DNA of 8,368 nt from an uncultured Clostridia bacterium (GCA_904420265.1 CAJFUU010000159.1:1-8368), one strand, 5' to 3'. Positions 1-6,317 are shown, counted from the first letter of the stretch. Made by a program: numbers and translations. The notes: generated by a model from the letters alone, not told the origin.

Positions 1-29
1 ATAGCGGAAATGATCTCTTCGCGGTTCAT
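1..29 (-). CDS. rplL: Ribosomal protein L7/L12, N-terminal fragment
   Basis: Only the first nine codons and part of a tenth lie in the window; the gene runs off the left edge. They read M-N-R-E-E-I-I-S-A, then probably I. This resembles the start of clostridial L7/L12 proteins, which begin with a short helix for dimerisation and anchoring on L10. A GGAGG ribosome binding site at 37-41 sits 7 nt before the ATG. The gene lies 60 nt downstream of rplJ on the same strand, the near-universal rplJ-rplL order, which is the main support for so short a fragment. L7/L12 forms the ribosomal stalk that recruits translation GTPases. Confidence 0.85.
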
Positions 30-46
30 GATGATACCTCCATCTT

Positions 47-71
47 AATTTCGTAATTCCAGAATTTCGTA
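47..71. repeat. Short direct repeat in the rplJ-rplL spacer
   Basis: The 9-mer AATTTCGTA occurs at 47-55 and again at 63-71, 16 bp apart, in the 60-nt spacer between rplJ and rplL. No function is evident. It is AT-rich compared with the surrounding genes and may simply be an unstructured spacer that keeps the rplL ribosome binding site accessible. Confidence 0.4.
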
Positions 72-89
72 TACCCGGCGGGAAAACGC

Positions 90-617
90 TTATTCTCCGG
101 CCTTCTGCTTGCGCACGGCCTCCACTGCGTACACAAACGAACGCAGCACGCCGGAAAGCACGCCCACAAAGCCGCTGATCGGCGCATTGATGCTGCCCAT
201 CAACTTGGCGATGAGAACCTCCTTCGGCGGCAACTCGGCCAATGCCGTGACGCCATCGACGTCGATCACCTTCTGATCGACCATGCCGCACTTGACGCTG
301 ATCTTCTTGTTCTTCTTGATGAACTCGGTGATAATCTTGGCGGGAGCGACCGGATCCTCGTAACCAAACGCCACGGCGGTCGGGCCCTTGAGATGCTCCT
401 CGAGGCCTTCAATCTGCAGATCGCGCGCCGCGAGGGTGAGCATGGTGTTTTTCAAAACGGCATACTCGACGCCCGCCTTGCGGAACTGGTTGCGCAGGTC
501 GGTCACTTCCTCCACGGTCAGGCCGCGGTAATCGACCAGCACGATGGACTGCGCGCGGCTCATCTTGTCTTTGATGTCCGCGACGACGGTCTTTTTGATC
601 TCAAAATTTTTGGACAT
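90..617 (-). CDS. rplJ: 50S ribosomal protein L10
   Basis: The protein is 175 aa, a normal length for bacterial L10. L10 anchors L7/L12 dimers to the 23S rRNA GTPase-associated centre. Visible family features are DYRGLTVEEVTDLR (29-42), the VLKNT segment (54-58), GPTAVAF (78-84), and the C-terminal stretch from LPPKEVLIAKLMGSI (129-143) into the long helix (about 145-172) that carries L7/L12 binding. The ATG at 617 is preceded by a strong GAGGAGGTG ribosome binding site at 626-634. The gene has its own promoter and an autoregulatory leader (618-790), and rplL follows. In many bacteria rplK-rplA precede rplJ; here a sugar-importer operon does. Confidence 0.98.
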   Translation of the reverse strand: MSKNFEIKKTVVADIKDKMSRAQSIVLVDYRGLTVEEVTDLRNQFRKAGVEYAVLKNTMLTLAARDLQIEGLEEHLKGPTAVAFGYEDPVAPAKIITEFIKKNKKISVKCGMVDQKVIDVDGVTALAELPPKEVLIAKLMGSINAPISGFVGVLSGVLRSFVYAVEAVRKQKAGE

Positions 618-790
618 TGCGTAGACACCTCCTCACCCGTCCCAAATGACGGCTGCATGGAAACCCATGAAAAAGCCCCTGCGCATGGCGCAAGGGCGTT
701 GCTGACACAATTTCCTTTGCGCCTCGGCGAGCGGCCCGAAGGCCATTGAGCATGCGCGCTCGCTGTCTATGGCGAAGCGGCTTTCCAGCC
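618..790 (-). promoter_or_regulatory. L10-leader: autoregulatory 5' leader RNA of rplJL
   Basis: The roughly 170-nt untranslated leader lies between the promoter and rplJ. Read on the minus strand, the core has CCATAGACAGCGAGC (772-758), then GCTCAAT (752-746) before a GGCC-TTCG-GGCC hairpin (745-734), then GCTCGCCGAGGCG (733-721). The GACAGC / CUNAAU / GCCGAGG pattern matches the L10-leader family (Rfam L10_leader). GCGAGC (763-758) and GCTCGC (733-728) form the closing helix. In Bacillus subtilis, L10(L12)4 binds this leader and causes premature termination. Here GCGCAAAGG (722-714) can pair with CCCTTGCGC (696-688) as an antiterminator that excludes the terminator at 670-697. The motifs are seen; the switching mechanism is inferred from the family. 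Confidence 0.88.
670..697 (-). terminator. Rho-independent attenuator in the rplJ leader
   Basis: On the minus strand GCCCTTGCGC and GCGCAGGGGC form a 10-bp stem (one T-G wobble) around a CAT loop, followed directly by TTTTT (674-670). It lies about 95 nt into the leader and 52 nt before the rplJ start codon, so it must act as a regulated attenuator and not as an operon end. The left arm of the stem also takes part in the antiterminator pairing with 714-722. Confidence 0.9.
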
Positions 791-797
791 AAGGGAT

Positions 798-826
798 ATT
801 ATAACAAAGGAACCATGCCATGTCAA
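798..826 (-). promoter_or_regulatory. Consensus sigma-A promoter of rplJL
   Basis: A perfect -35 TTGACA (826-821) and a perfect -10 TATAAT (803-798) are separated by exactly 17 bp, predicting initiation near 790-791. The -35 box starts only 10 nt after the stop codon of the upstream permease gene. A full-consensus promoter fits the very high output needed for ribosomal proteins, with control left to the attenuator. Confidence 0.93.
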
Positions 827-836
827 GAAAATTGTG

Positions 837-1886
837 TTAAACCTTCTTTTTGCGCTCCGAGCCGGTCACCACCGCGCGCTGCAGGAGGATGAACAACAGC
901 AGCAGTATGCCCGTGGCAATCTTGCCCCACCAGGAGGACAGCGTGCCGTTGAACGTAATCAGCGCCGGAATCGTGCCCTTGAGCAATACGCCGAAGAGCG
1001 TACCGAGCATGTACCCCACGCCGCCGGTCAAAAGCGTGCCGCCGATGACCGTAGCGGAAATCACGTCCAACTCCGCGCCCTGCAGGGCCAGGTTCCAGCC
1101 GGATTTGACGTAGAGCACATAGGCCACGCCGGAAAGCACCGAGCACAGGCCGTTGAAGCCGTACACCAGCACCTTCGTGCGCGCCACCGGCAGGCCCATC
1201 AGCTTGGCCGACTGCTCGCTGCCGCCGATGGCGTACACGTTGCGGCCAAAGCGCGTCTTTTGCAGGATGATGGTGCCAATGATGATCATGACGATGAAGA
1301 GAATCACCGTCGCGTCAATGTAGGCCACAGGCTTGATGCGCTCCCACTGCCCGTCTACCAGATGTTGGAAGTAGAACCGCCAGCCGGCCAGGGCGTCAAT
1401 CGCCTCGTTGGAAATGGAAATGGACTCGCGGCTGATCAGCGAACACACGCCGCGCGCCAGGAACATGCCCGTCAGGGTGGTGATGAACGGCGGCACATTC
1501 AGGTAGTGAATGGTCGCGCCCATCAATAGGCCCAGGCCCACGCCCACAACGAGCGCAAAACCAATGCAAATGAAGGGATTGATGCCCAAAATGGTGTTCC
1601 CGTAGGCGATGAACATGCCCGTAAGCGAAGCCACCGCGGCTACCGACAAATCTATACCGCCGGTGATGAGCACCATGGTCATGCCCACGGCGCTGATGCC
1701 GATGTAGGCGTTGTCGGTAAAGAGCAACAGGAACGTGCGCAGCGATGTAAAGCCCTTGTCCCCGTACGCGATGGCGCCGACCAGGTAGATTACCAGGAAT
1801 ACCGCCACCGTGGAGTAGACCATGATGTATTTGGGGTTGAGTATGCGCGAAAGGATACTTCTGCGCTTCGGCTGCGTATTAAGCAT
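837..1886 (-). CDS. yjfF: Sugar ABC transporter permease, YjfF type
   Basis: A 349-aa inner-membrane permease of the ribose/galactofuranose BPD_transp_2 (carbohydrate-uptake CUT2) type, slightly longer than E. coli YjfF (about 331 aa). Visible family signatures are LLLFTDNAYIGISAVGMTMV (53-72), GGIDLSVAAVASLTGMF (76-92), VPPFITTLTGMFLARGV (131-147), KTRFGRNVYAIGGS (210-223), ELDVISATVIGGTLLTGGVG (272-291) and NGTLSSWWGKIATGILL (313-329). These closely follow YjfF. Multiple hydrophobic helices span the protein; the N-terminus is basic and cytoplasmic, and the C-terminus ends in a basic tail. The ATG overlaps the end of the preceding permease gene by 8 nt and has a GGGGGG ribosome binding site at 1893-1898. 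It is the last importer gene and likely pairs with YtfT as a heterodimeric channel. Function by homology is strong; the exact sugar is inferred. Confidence 0.93.
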   Translation of the reverse strand: MLNTQPKRRSILSRILNPKYIMVYSTVAVFLVIYLVGAIAYGDKGFTSLRTFLLLFTDNAYIGISAVGMTMVLITGGIDLSVAAVASLTGMFIAYGNTILGINPFICIGFALVVGVGLGLLMGATIHYLNVPPFITTLTGMFLARGVCSLISRESISISNEAIDALAGWRFYFQHLVDGQWERIKPVAYIDATVILFIVMIIIGTIILQKTRFGRNVYAIGGSEQSAKLMGLPVARTKVLVYGFNGLCSVLSGVAYVLYVKSGWNLALQGAELDVISATVIGGTLLTGGVGYMLGTLFGVLLKGTIPALITFNGTLSSWWGKIATGILLLLFILLQRAVVTGSERKKKV

Positions 1887-3345
1887 GTACTTCCCCCCTT
1901 ACGACGCTTTTGCGGGCCTTGGAACGCCTGGCCATCCAGTTGCGCACCGGCTCGGACTGCAAAACGATGACCACGGCGATGATCATGGCCTTGAATGCCA
2001 TCGTCGATTCCGAGGTGATGCCGAAATAGAGCACGAAGGTGACAATCGTGCGGATGATGATGGAGCCGATCACCGTGCCGGCAATGGAGAACTTGCCGCC
2101 CGACATGCTGGTTCCGCCGATAACCACGGCGAGAATGGCGTCCATCTCGTAGTTGAGGCCGGCGTTGTTGGAGTCGCACGAGGAAATGCGGCTGGAGTAA
2201 ATCAGGCCGGAAATGCCCGCCAGGAAGCCGGTGAGCATGTAAACGATGAGGATAATGCGGTCTGAACGCAGGCCGGATACGCGGCTGGCGCTGCGGTTGA
2301 CGCCCACGGATTCGACAAACATGCCAAACGCGGTCTTGCGCGTAAACAGCGCCACGGCAACCACAACCACAATGGAAATGATGATCGGCATCGGCAAGCA
2401 CAAGAAGCTGCCGCCGCCAATGAACTGGAAGGGCGTATAGCCGGTGGTAAACTGCTTGCCGTCGGTGACGATTTGGGCGATGCCGCGGCCGGCCACCATC
2501 AGAATCAGCGTGGCGATGATGGGCTGTATGTTCAGCTTGGCCACCAGGGCGCCGTTAAACAGGCCCATGAGCAGGCATACCGCCAGCGGCACCAGCAGCA
2601 CAAGGATGAACGGCTGCACCGAATAGTTGCCCGGGGTGGTGTATACGTTGATGTCCCAGCGCAGGAACTTCAACGCCAGCGCGCCCGATACCGCCACCAG
2701 GGCGCCCACGGAAATATCCGTGCCGCCCAGGGCGATGACCAGCGTCATGCCCATGGCGATAATGGTAATCTCTGCCGAACGGTTGAGAATGGTAATCAAA
2801 GAACCGATCAGCATGCCGGAACTGGGCTCATAGCGGATGGAGAAAAAGTCGGGGCGTATCCACAGGCAGACCATGAGGATTGCCAGTTCCGCCACCACCG
2901 CATAGGTAAGTTTGGAGTGCAAAAGCTTCTCCGGCACGCGCACAACCTTGCGCATGGCCAGCAGCGCGAAAACAAAGGCCAGGCCCAGAAGAATGCCCGT
3001 CACCAGCAGCGGGAAGCGCTTGAGATAGGCGAAAGACTGGAAGCCGTTTTCTTCCGCCAGGCGCTCGGCAATGGCCGATTCGCGCAGATCGGCGACGGTT
3101 TCCGTCTCCGCAACTTCTTCCAACTCGGCTTCGTCGGCCGCGGCCGCGCCATCTTCCGCAGCGGCTGCCTCGTCCGCGGCGGCTTCTTCCTCCGCGGGCG
3201 CTTCGGTAGCCGTCGGAACCGCCAGTTCCGCGGCGCTCAGTTGTACGCTGTTGCCGGAGGCAAAGCCCCAGATGCCCAGCGCGACCATGGCGATGCATAA
3301 AACGGCCATCAGGGCAAGGCCCGGCAGGTTTTTCCTGTTGCTCAT
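1879..3345 (-). CDS. ytfT: Sugar ABC transporter permease, YtfT type, with long N-terminal extension
   Basis: A 488-aa CUT2 permease. From about residue 145 it follows E. coli YtfT (about 341 aa): ILNRSAEITIIAMGMTLVIA (186-205), GGTDISVGALVAVSGA (207-222), NIQPIIATLILMVAGRGIAQ (272-291), TRKTAFGMFVESVGVNR (335-351), NNAGLNYEMDAILAVVIGG (393-411). The first roughly 140 residues are extra: a hydrophobic helix (8-29), an Ala/Glu/Asp-rich stretch (about 47-90), a second helix (about 112-131) and a basic RKVVRVPEK loop (132-140). Positive-inside charges place the acidic stretch outside the membrane. The ATG overlaps the ATPase stop codon (ATGA, 4 nt), so the start is well supported and the extension is real coding sequence in one continuous frame. 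The role of the extension is unknown. It probably forms a channel with YjfF. Confidence 0.93.
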   Translation of the reverse strand: MSNRKNLPGLALMAVLCIAMVALGIWGFASGNSVQLSAAELAVPTATEAPAEEEAAADEAAAAEDGAAAADEAELEEVAETETVADLRESAIAERLAEENGFQSFAYLKRFPLLVTGILLGLAFVFALLAMRKVVRVPEKLLHSKLTYAVVAELAILMVCLWIRPDFFSIRYEPSSGMLIGSLITILNRSAEITIIAMGMTLVIALGGTDISVGALVAVSGALALKFLRWDINVYTTPGNYSVQPFILVLLVPLAVCLLMGLFNGALVAKLNIQPIIATLILMVAGRGIAQIVTDGKQFTTGYTPFQFIGGGSFLCLPMPIIISIVVVVAVALFTRKTAFGMFVESVGVNRSASRVSGLRSDRIILIVYMLTGFLAGISGLIYSSRISSCDSNNAGLNYEMDAILAVVIGGTSMSGGKFSIAGTVIGSIIIRTIVTFVLYFGITSESTMAFKAMIIAVVIVLQSEPVRNWMARRSKARKSVVRGEVHA

Positions 3346-4850
3346 GCGCTCGCCCCCTCTCCAGCAATGATCTTGAGTATCTCGCTCTGGGTGTCTGTGC
3401 CGAACTCGCCGCCCAGTTCTCCGGCCTTCTTGCCGTCGCGCATGATGAGTATGCGGTTCGAACAGCGGATAACTTCCTCAAGTTCGCTGGAAATGAACAC
3501 CACGGACACGCCGCGCTCGCACATTTCCAACATCAGGCGCTGGATTTCGGCCTTTGCGCCTACGTCGATGCCGCGCGTAGGCTCGTCGAGGATGAGAAGG
3601 TCCGGCTCGGTCGCCATCCAACGGGCCAGAATCACCTTCTGCTGGTTGCCGCCGGAAAGCTCGCCGATTTTCTTCTCGGCATCCGGCGTGGCGATGGAAA
3701 GCAGCTTGATGTACTTATCGGCAATCTCATTTTGCTCTTTGCGGCTGATGGGGTGCAAAAAGCCGCGCTTGGCCTGCATGGCCAGGACGATGTTCTCCCG
3801 GATGGACAAATCGCCAATGATGCCGTCGCGCTTTCTGTCTTCCGGGCAGAAAGCCATTTTGTGGTTGATGGAATCCAGCGGATTGCGCGCCTTGAGCGGC
3901 TCGCCGTTCATTTCCAGGCTGCCCTTGGTGGGCCGGGCCACGCAGAAAATCATTTCCGCCGTCTCAGTACGGCCGGAGCCAAGCAGGCCGGCAAAGCCAA
4001 TCATTTCGCCCTTGCGAATCTGCAGGGACACATCCTCCACCTTGCCCGGCGCGCCAAGGTGCTCCGCCTTGAGCAGGATGGGGGCGTCCTCGGCCACATG
4101 GGCGCGCTTGAGGTTGAAAATTTCGTTCATGTCCTTGCCGATCATTTCCGTAACCAGCTCCAGCTTGGTAATCTGCTGGATGTCGTATACGCCCACGAGG
4201 TGGCCGTTGCGCAAAATGGTCAGGCGGTCGGACATCTCAAAGACCTGATCGAGGAAGTGTGTGATGAAGATGATGCCGATGCCCTGTTCCTTGAGAGAGC
4301 GCATGACTGCGAAGAGCTGCTTGACCTCGTTTTCGTCCAGCGAAGAGGTCGGCTCGTCAAGGATGAGCACTTTGGCGTCGATGTCCACCGCGCGGGCGAT
4401 GGAAACCATCTGCTGAATGGCGGTGGAATAATAGGAAAGCGGCCGCGTCACGTCGATATGGACGTTGAAGCGCTCCATCAATTCCGAGGCACGGCGGTTG
4501 ATTTCCTTCCAGTTGATTTGATGATGCTTCATTGGCTGACGGCCGACAAATATGTTTTCCGCCACGGTGAGGTTCGGGCAAAGGTTGATCTCCTGGAACA
4601 CCGTGGAGATGCCCAACTCAATCGCGGCCTGCGGCGAAGTGGGGCGAATGGGCTTGCCTTCGAGCAAAATTTCGCCCGCGTCCATGCGGTTGACGCCGGT
4701 CAGGCACTTGATCAGCGTGGATTTGCCGGCGCCGTTTTCGCCCAGCAGGGCGTGTACCTCGCCGGCGCGCAGCGTGAAATCCACGCCATCCAGCGCCTTG
4801 ACGCCGGGGAACTGAATCTCAATTCCCCGCATTTCCAACAGTTCTGACAA
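3342..4850 (-). CDS. ytfR: Sugar ABC transporter ATP-binding protein, YtfR type
   Basis: A 502-aa duplicated ATPase that powers the importer from the cytoplasmic face. Domain 1 has Walker A GENGAGKST (37-45), Q-loop region VFQEINL (84-90), a degenerate signature YYSTAIQQ (140-147), Walker B VLILDEP (161-167) and the switch histidine H198. Domain 2 has the degenerate P-loop GLLGSGRTE (288-296, Arg for Lys), the FCPEDRKRDGII motif (334-345), an intact LSGGNQQK signature (398-405) and Walker B LLILDEP (418-424). This split of intact and degenerate motifs is normal for the RbsA/MglA/YtfR family. Start: the frame opens with TTG at 4850, supported by GGGAGGG at 4857-4863 six nt upstream. The next ATG (4832) lies 24 nt from that site. 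It ends in a 4-nt overlap with the YtfT gene. Confidence 0.95.
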   Translation of the reverse strand: MSELLEMRGIEIQFPGVKALDGVDFTLRAGEVHALLGENGAGKSTLIKCLTGVNRMDAGEILLEGKPIRPTSPQAAIELGISTVFQEINLCPNLTVAENIFVGRQPMKHHQINWKEINRRASELMERFNVHIDVTRPLSYYSTAIQQMVSIARAVDIDAKVLILDEPTSSLDENEVKQLFAVMRSLKEQGIGIIFITHFLDQVFEMSDRLTILRNGHLVGVYDIQQITKLELVTEMIGKDMNEIFNLKRAHVAEDAPILLKAEHLGAPGKVEDVSLQIRKGEMIGFAGLLGSGRTETAEMIFCVARPTKGSLEMNGEPLKARNPLDSINHKMAFCPEDRKRDGIIGDLSIRENIVLAMQAKRGFLHPISRKEQNEIADKYIKLLSIATPDAEKKIGELSGGNQQKVILARWMATEPDLLILDEPTRGIDVGAKAEIQRLMLEMCERGVSVVFISSELEEVIRCSNRILIMRDGKKAGELGGEFGTDTQSEILKIIAGEGASA

Positions 4851-4856
4851 ATGGAT

Positions 4857-4863
4857 CCCTCCC
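4857..4863 (-). promoter_or_regulatory. Ribosome binding site that fixes a TTG start for ytfR
   Basis: GGGAGGG on the minus strand lies 6 nt before the TTG at 4850-4848. The alternative ATG at 4832-4830 (residue 7) is too far away, so initiation at TTG is the better call. A weak start codon may lower ATPase output relative to the binding protein upstream. Confidence 0.75.
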
Positions 4864-4883
4864 TAAACAGGATTCGGAGGCCC

Positions 4884-4952
4884 GGAGCGCACCGGCGCGG
4901 CTTTTTCCGCGAAAAACGCCGTCCAACCAAACCGGCCGGAAAGCCGCGCTCC
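4884..4952 (-). promoter_or_regulatory. Large imperfect stem-loop in the ytfQ-ytfR spacer
   Basis: In the minus-strand RNA GGAGCGC (4952-4946) can pair with GCGCTCC (4890-4884), and GGCTTT nearby with AAAGCC inside it. Alternatively GCGCGGCTTT pairs over 10 bp with AAAGCCGCGC. There is no T-run at its 3' edge. It lies just before the ytfR ribosome binding site and could affect ytfR translation or protect the upstream mRNA from decay. The pairing is visible; the role is inferred. Confidence 0.5.
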
Positions 4953-4964
4953 AGATACTCAGCA

Positions 4965-4990
4965 CGGGGCTGCCGCACCCGGCAGCCCCG
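4965..4990 (-). promoter_or_regulatory. Perfect 11-bp intercistronic hairpin after ytfQ
   Basis: CGGGGCTGCCG and CGGCAGCCCCG form a perfect 11-bp stem with a 4-nt loop, about 30 nt after the ytfQ stop codon. The downstream sequence (TGCTGAGTAT) lacks a T-run, so it is a poor intrinsic terminator. Such hairpins after binding-protein genes of importer operons, for example malE and other periplasmic binding protein operons, stabilise the upstream message against 3' exonucleases and raise binding protein over membrane subunits. That role is inferred here. Confidence 0.7.
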
Positions 4991-5019
4991 CGATGGCTGG
5001 TTATGCCAGCGTTTGTTGC

Positions 5020-6012
5020 TTAGTAAACGCGCTCGTCGATGACGTCAGCGGCCTTGATGGACAGGGTTTCGCCGTCCTCGGTGTAGGGGATGCCGCCCTC
5101 GGCGTCGTAGCAGTACTCTTCGGGATGGATGATCTCGCGGCCGTAGGTCTCGCCCGCCTCAAGGCCCTCGATGGTGGGGATGAGGAAGTCGGCGTACAGC
5201 GGCGTGCACTCCACGGTGCAGTTCATCTCGCCGGCAACGATGGCTTCGAAAGCGGCCTTAACCGAGTCGCAGCCGATGATGATGATGTCCTCGCCGGGCA
5301 CAAGGCCGGCGGCCTTGATGGCCTCGATGGCGCCCAGCGCCATGTCGTCGTTCTGCGCAAGCAGCACGTCGATGTCCTCAATGGAGTTGAGGAAGGTTTC
5401 CATAACCTGCTGGCCTTCGGCGCGGGTGAAGTTGCCGGTCTGGGACTCGACCAGGGTCATGTTCGGATGGTTCTCCAGCTCGGCCAGGATGCCTTCGGAG
5501 CGGCCGATCTGCGCGTCGGCGCCAGTGGTGCCTTCCAGCATGACGATGTTGATTTCTTCATCGCCGCGGCCTTCCTTCTCCAGGTAGTTGGCCAGCCAGC
5601 GCACCATGCGGCGGCCTTCTTCCACGAAGTCTCCGCCGAACGCGGCGGCATACTCGATGTCGTCCACACAGGAGGGGATGCGGTCGAGCAGGATCAGCGG
5701 GATCTCAGCCTCGTTGATCTCCTTGAGCACCTCGTCCCAACCGGTGGAAACAACGCCCGTAAAGAGGATGTAGTCCACGCCCTGGGTGATGAAGCTGCGC
5801 AGGGCCTGCACCTGGTTTTCCTGCTTCTGCTGGCCGTCTGCGTAAATCAGTTCCCAGCCCTGGGCCTCGATGGCGTTGCATACGTTGTCGGTGTTGGCCG
5901 TGCGCCAGTCGGACTCCTGACCGATCTGGGAGAAGCCGATGGTCAGCGCGAACGCGCTGGAGGCGCTCAGAACCAGAACCAGCGTCAGCACCACAGCAAT
6001 CAGTTTCTTCAT
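5020..6012 (-). CDS. ytfQ: Galactofuranose-type sugar-binding protein, YtfQ family
   Basis: A 330-aa extracytoplasmic substrate-binding protein (Peripla_BP_4 fold), close in length to E. coli YtfQ (318 aa). It starts with a signal peptide: MKK, a hydrophobic core (4-16) and likely type I cleavage after AFA (22), with no lipobox cysteine. Conserved YtfQ-like stretches are LTIGFSQIGQESDWR (23-37), ADGQQKQENQVQALRSFITQ (58-77), TGWDEVLKEINEAEIPLILL (90-109) then DR, LEGTTGADAQIGR (159-171), SQTGNFTRAEGQQVMETFL (190-208), AQNDDMALGAIEAIKAAGL (219-237) and CTVECTP (265-271). The ATG at 6012 is chosen because GGAGG lies at 6021-6025, 8 nt upstream, and the signal peptide begins there; the in-frame upstream start at 6066 has neither. 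It is first in the importer operon and delivers sugar to YtfT/YjfF. Galactofuranose is the likely ligand by homology; a related furanose or hexose remains possible. Confidence 0.93.
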   Translation of the reverse strand: MKKLIAVVLTLVLVLSASSAFALTIGFSQIGQESDWRTANTDNVCNAIEAQGWELIYADGQQKQENQVQALRSFITQGVDYILFTGVVSTGWDEVLKEINEAEIPLILLDRIPSCVDDIEYAAAFGGDFVEEGRRMVRWLANYLEKEGRGDEEINIVMLEGTTGADAQIGRSEGILAELENHPNMTLVESQTGNFTRAEGQQVMETFLNSIEDIDVLLAQNDDMALGAIEAIKAAGLVPGEDIIIIGCDSVKAAFEAIVAGEMNCTVECTPLYADFLIPTIEGLEAGETYGREIIHPEEYCYDAEGGIPYTEDGETLSIKAADVIDERVY

Positions 6013-6043
6013 GTGTTCTTCCTCCGTCCTTATTTTTGGGTTT

Positions 6044-6057
6044 GGGCAGCTTTGCCC
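6044..6057 (-). promoter_or_regulatory. Small 5'-UTR hairpin of ytfQ
   Basis: GGGCA and TGCCC form a 5-bp stem with a 4-nt loop on the minus strand. If transcription starts near 6060, it sits almost at the 5' end of the importer mRNA, where such hairpins slow decay. It ends 18 nt upstream of the ribosome binding site and does not mask it. Confidence 0.45.
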
Positions 6058-6066
6058 GCCACACAC

Positions 6067-6096
6067 AGTATAATATGAATTTCACAAAATTGAAAT
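6067..6096 (-). promoter_or_regulatory. Candidate ytfQ promoter with an operator-like inverted repeat
   Basis: On the minus strand TATACT (6072-6067) is a fair -10 box, overlapping TATTAT (6075-6070). The matching -35 positions (TTTCAA or TTCAAT) keep only about three of six consensus bases. An inverted repeat ATTTCA-N6-TGAAAT occupies 6079-6096, right over the -35 region. A weak -35 overlaid by a palindrome fits a regulated sugar promoter. Whether a repressor or an activator binds is unknown, and no regulator gene is in the window. Confidence 0.45.
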
Positions 6097-6266
6097 GTGC
6101 ATTCCTTCGAAAGTTGTTGGGATTTTTCCTGTATCTATGCTGTTTGTGCATGCTCATTTCCAGAAAATGTAGATTCTTTTTTGTTTTAGGTTTAATATTT
6201 TTGTCTGAATTGCGGCAAAATGAACCACAAGGCGTGAACAACAGTTTCAGCGCCGTTTTGGGCGGG

Positions 6267-6293
6267 CAATTGTAAAGAAAAATCGCCAATTGT
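6267..6293. repeat. CAATTGT direct repeat, 20-bp spacing
   Basis: CAATTGT occurs at 6267-6273 and 6287-6293, starts 20 bp apart, close to two helical turns. The pair ends 24 bp upstream of the plus-strand -35 box, where an activator could sit, but it might also serve the divergent ytfQ promoter. CAATTG is itself palindromic, so chance occurrence in AT-rich DNA is possible. Confidence 0.35.
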
Positions 6294-6317
6294 CCGAGTA
6301 ATGTCATAAGAATATAC

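Noticed and set aside
2473..3300. A 275-codon plus-strand open frame opposite ytfT
   Set aside because: It lies wholly antisense to a conserved permease, has His/Gln/Arg-rich shadow composition and no plausible ribosome binding site.
3732..4847. A 371-codon plus-strand open frame opposite ytfR
   Set aside because: It mirrors the ATPase gene exactly and has no domain of its own; the minus-strand protein has all ABC motifs.
4965..4990. The perfect hairpin after ytfQ as an intrinsic terminator
   Set aside because: No T-run follows it, and termination there would cut off the rest of the importer operon.
6013..6066. In-frame upstream start for the binding protein at 6066
   Set aside because: It would place 18 polar residues before the signal peptide and lacks a ribosome binding site; the ATG at 6012 has GGAGG 8 nt upstream.
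6069..6074. A plus-strand TATAAT near 6069
   Set aside because: No -35 box lies at a workable distance upstream (the nearest, TTGCCC, is 11 bp away), and the downstream DNA holds no gene for over 300 bp.
4993..6078. A 361-codon plus-strand open frame opposite ytfQ
   Set aside because: It is antisense to a conserved binding protein, with a repetitive Val/Asp/Gly shadow composition.
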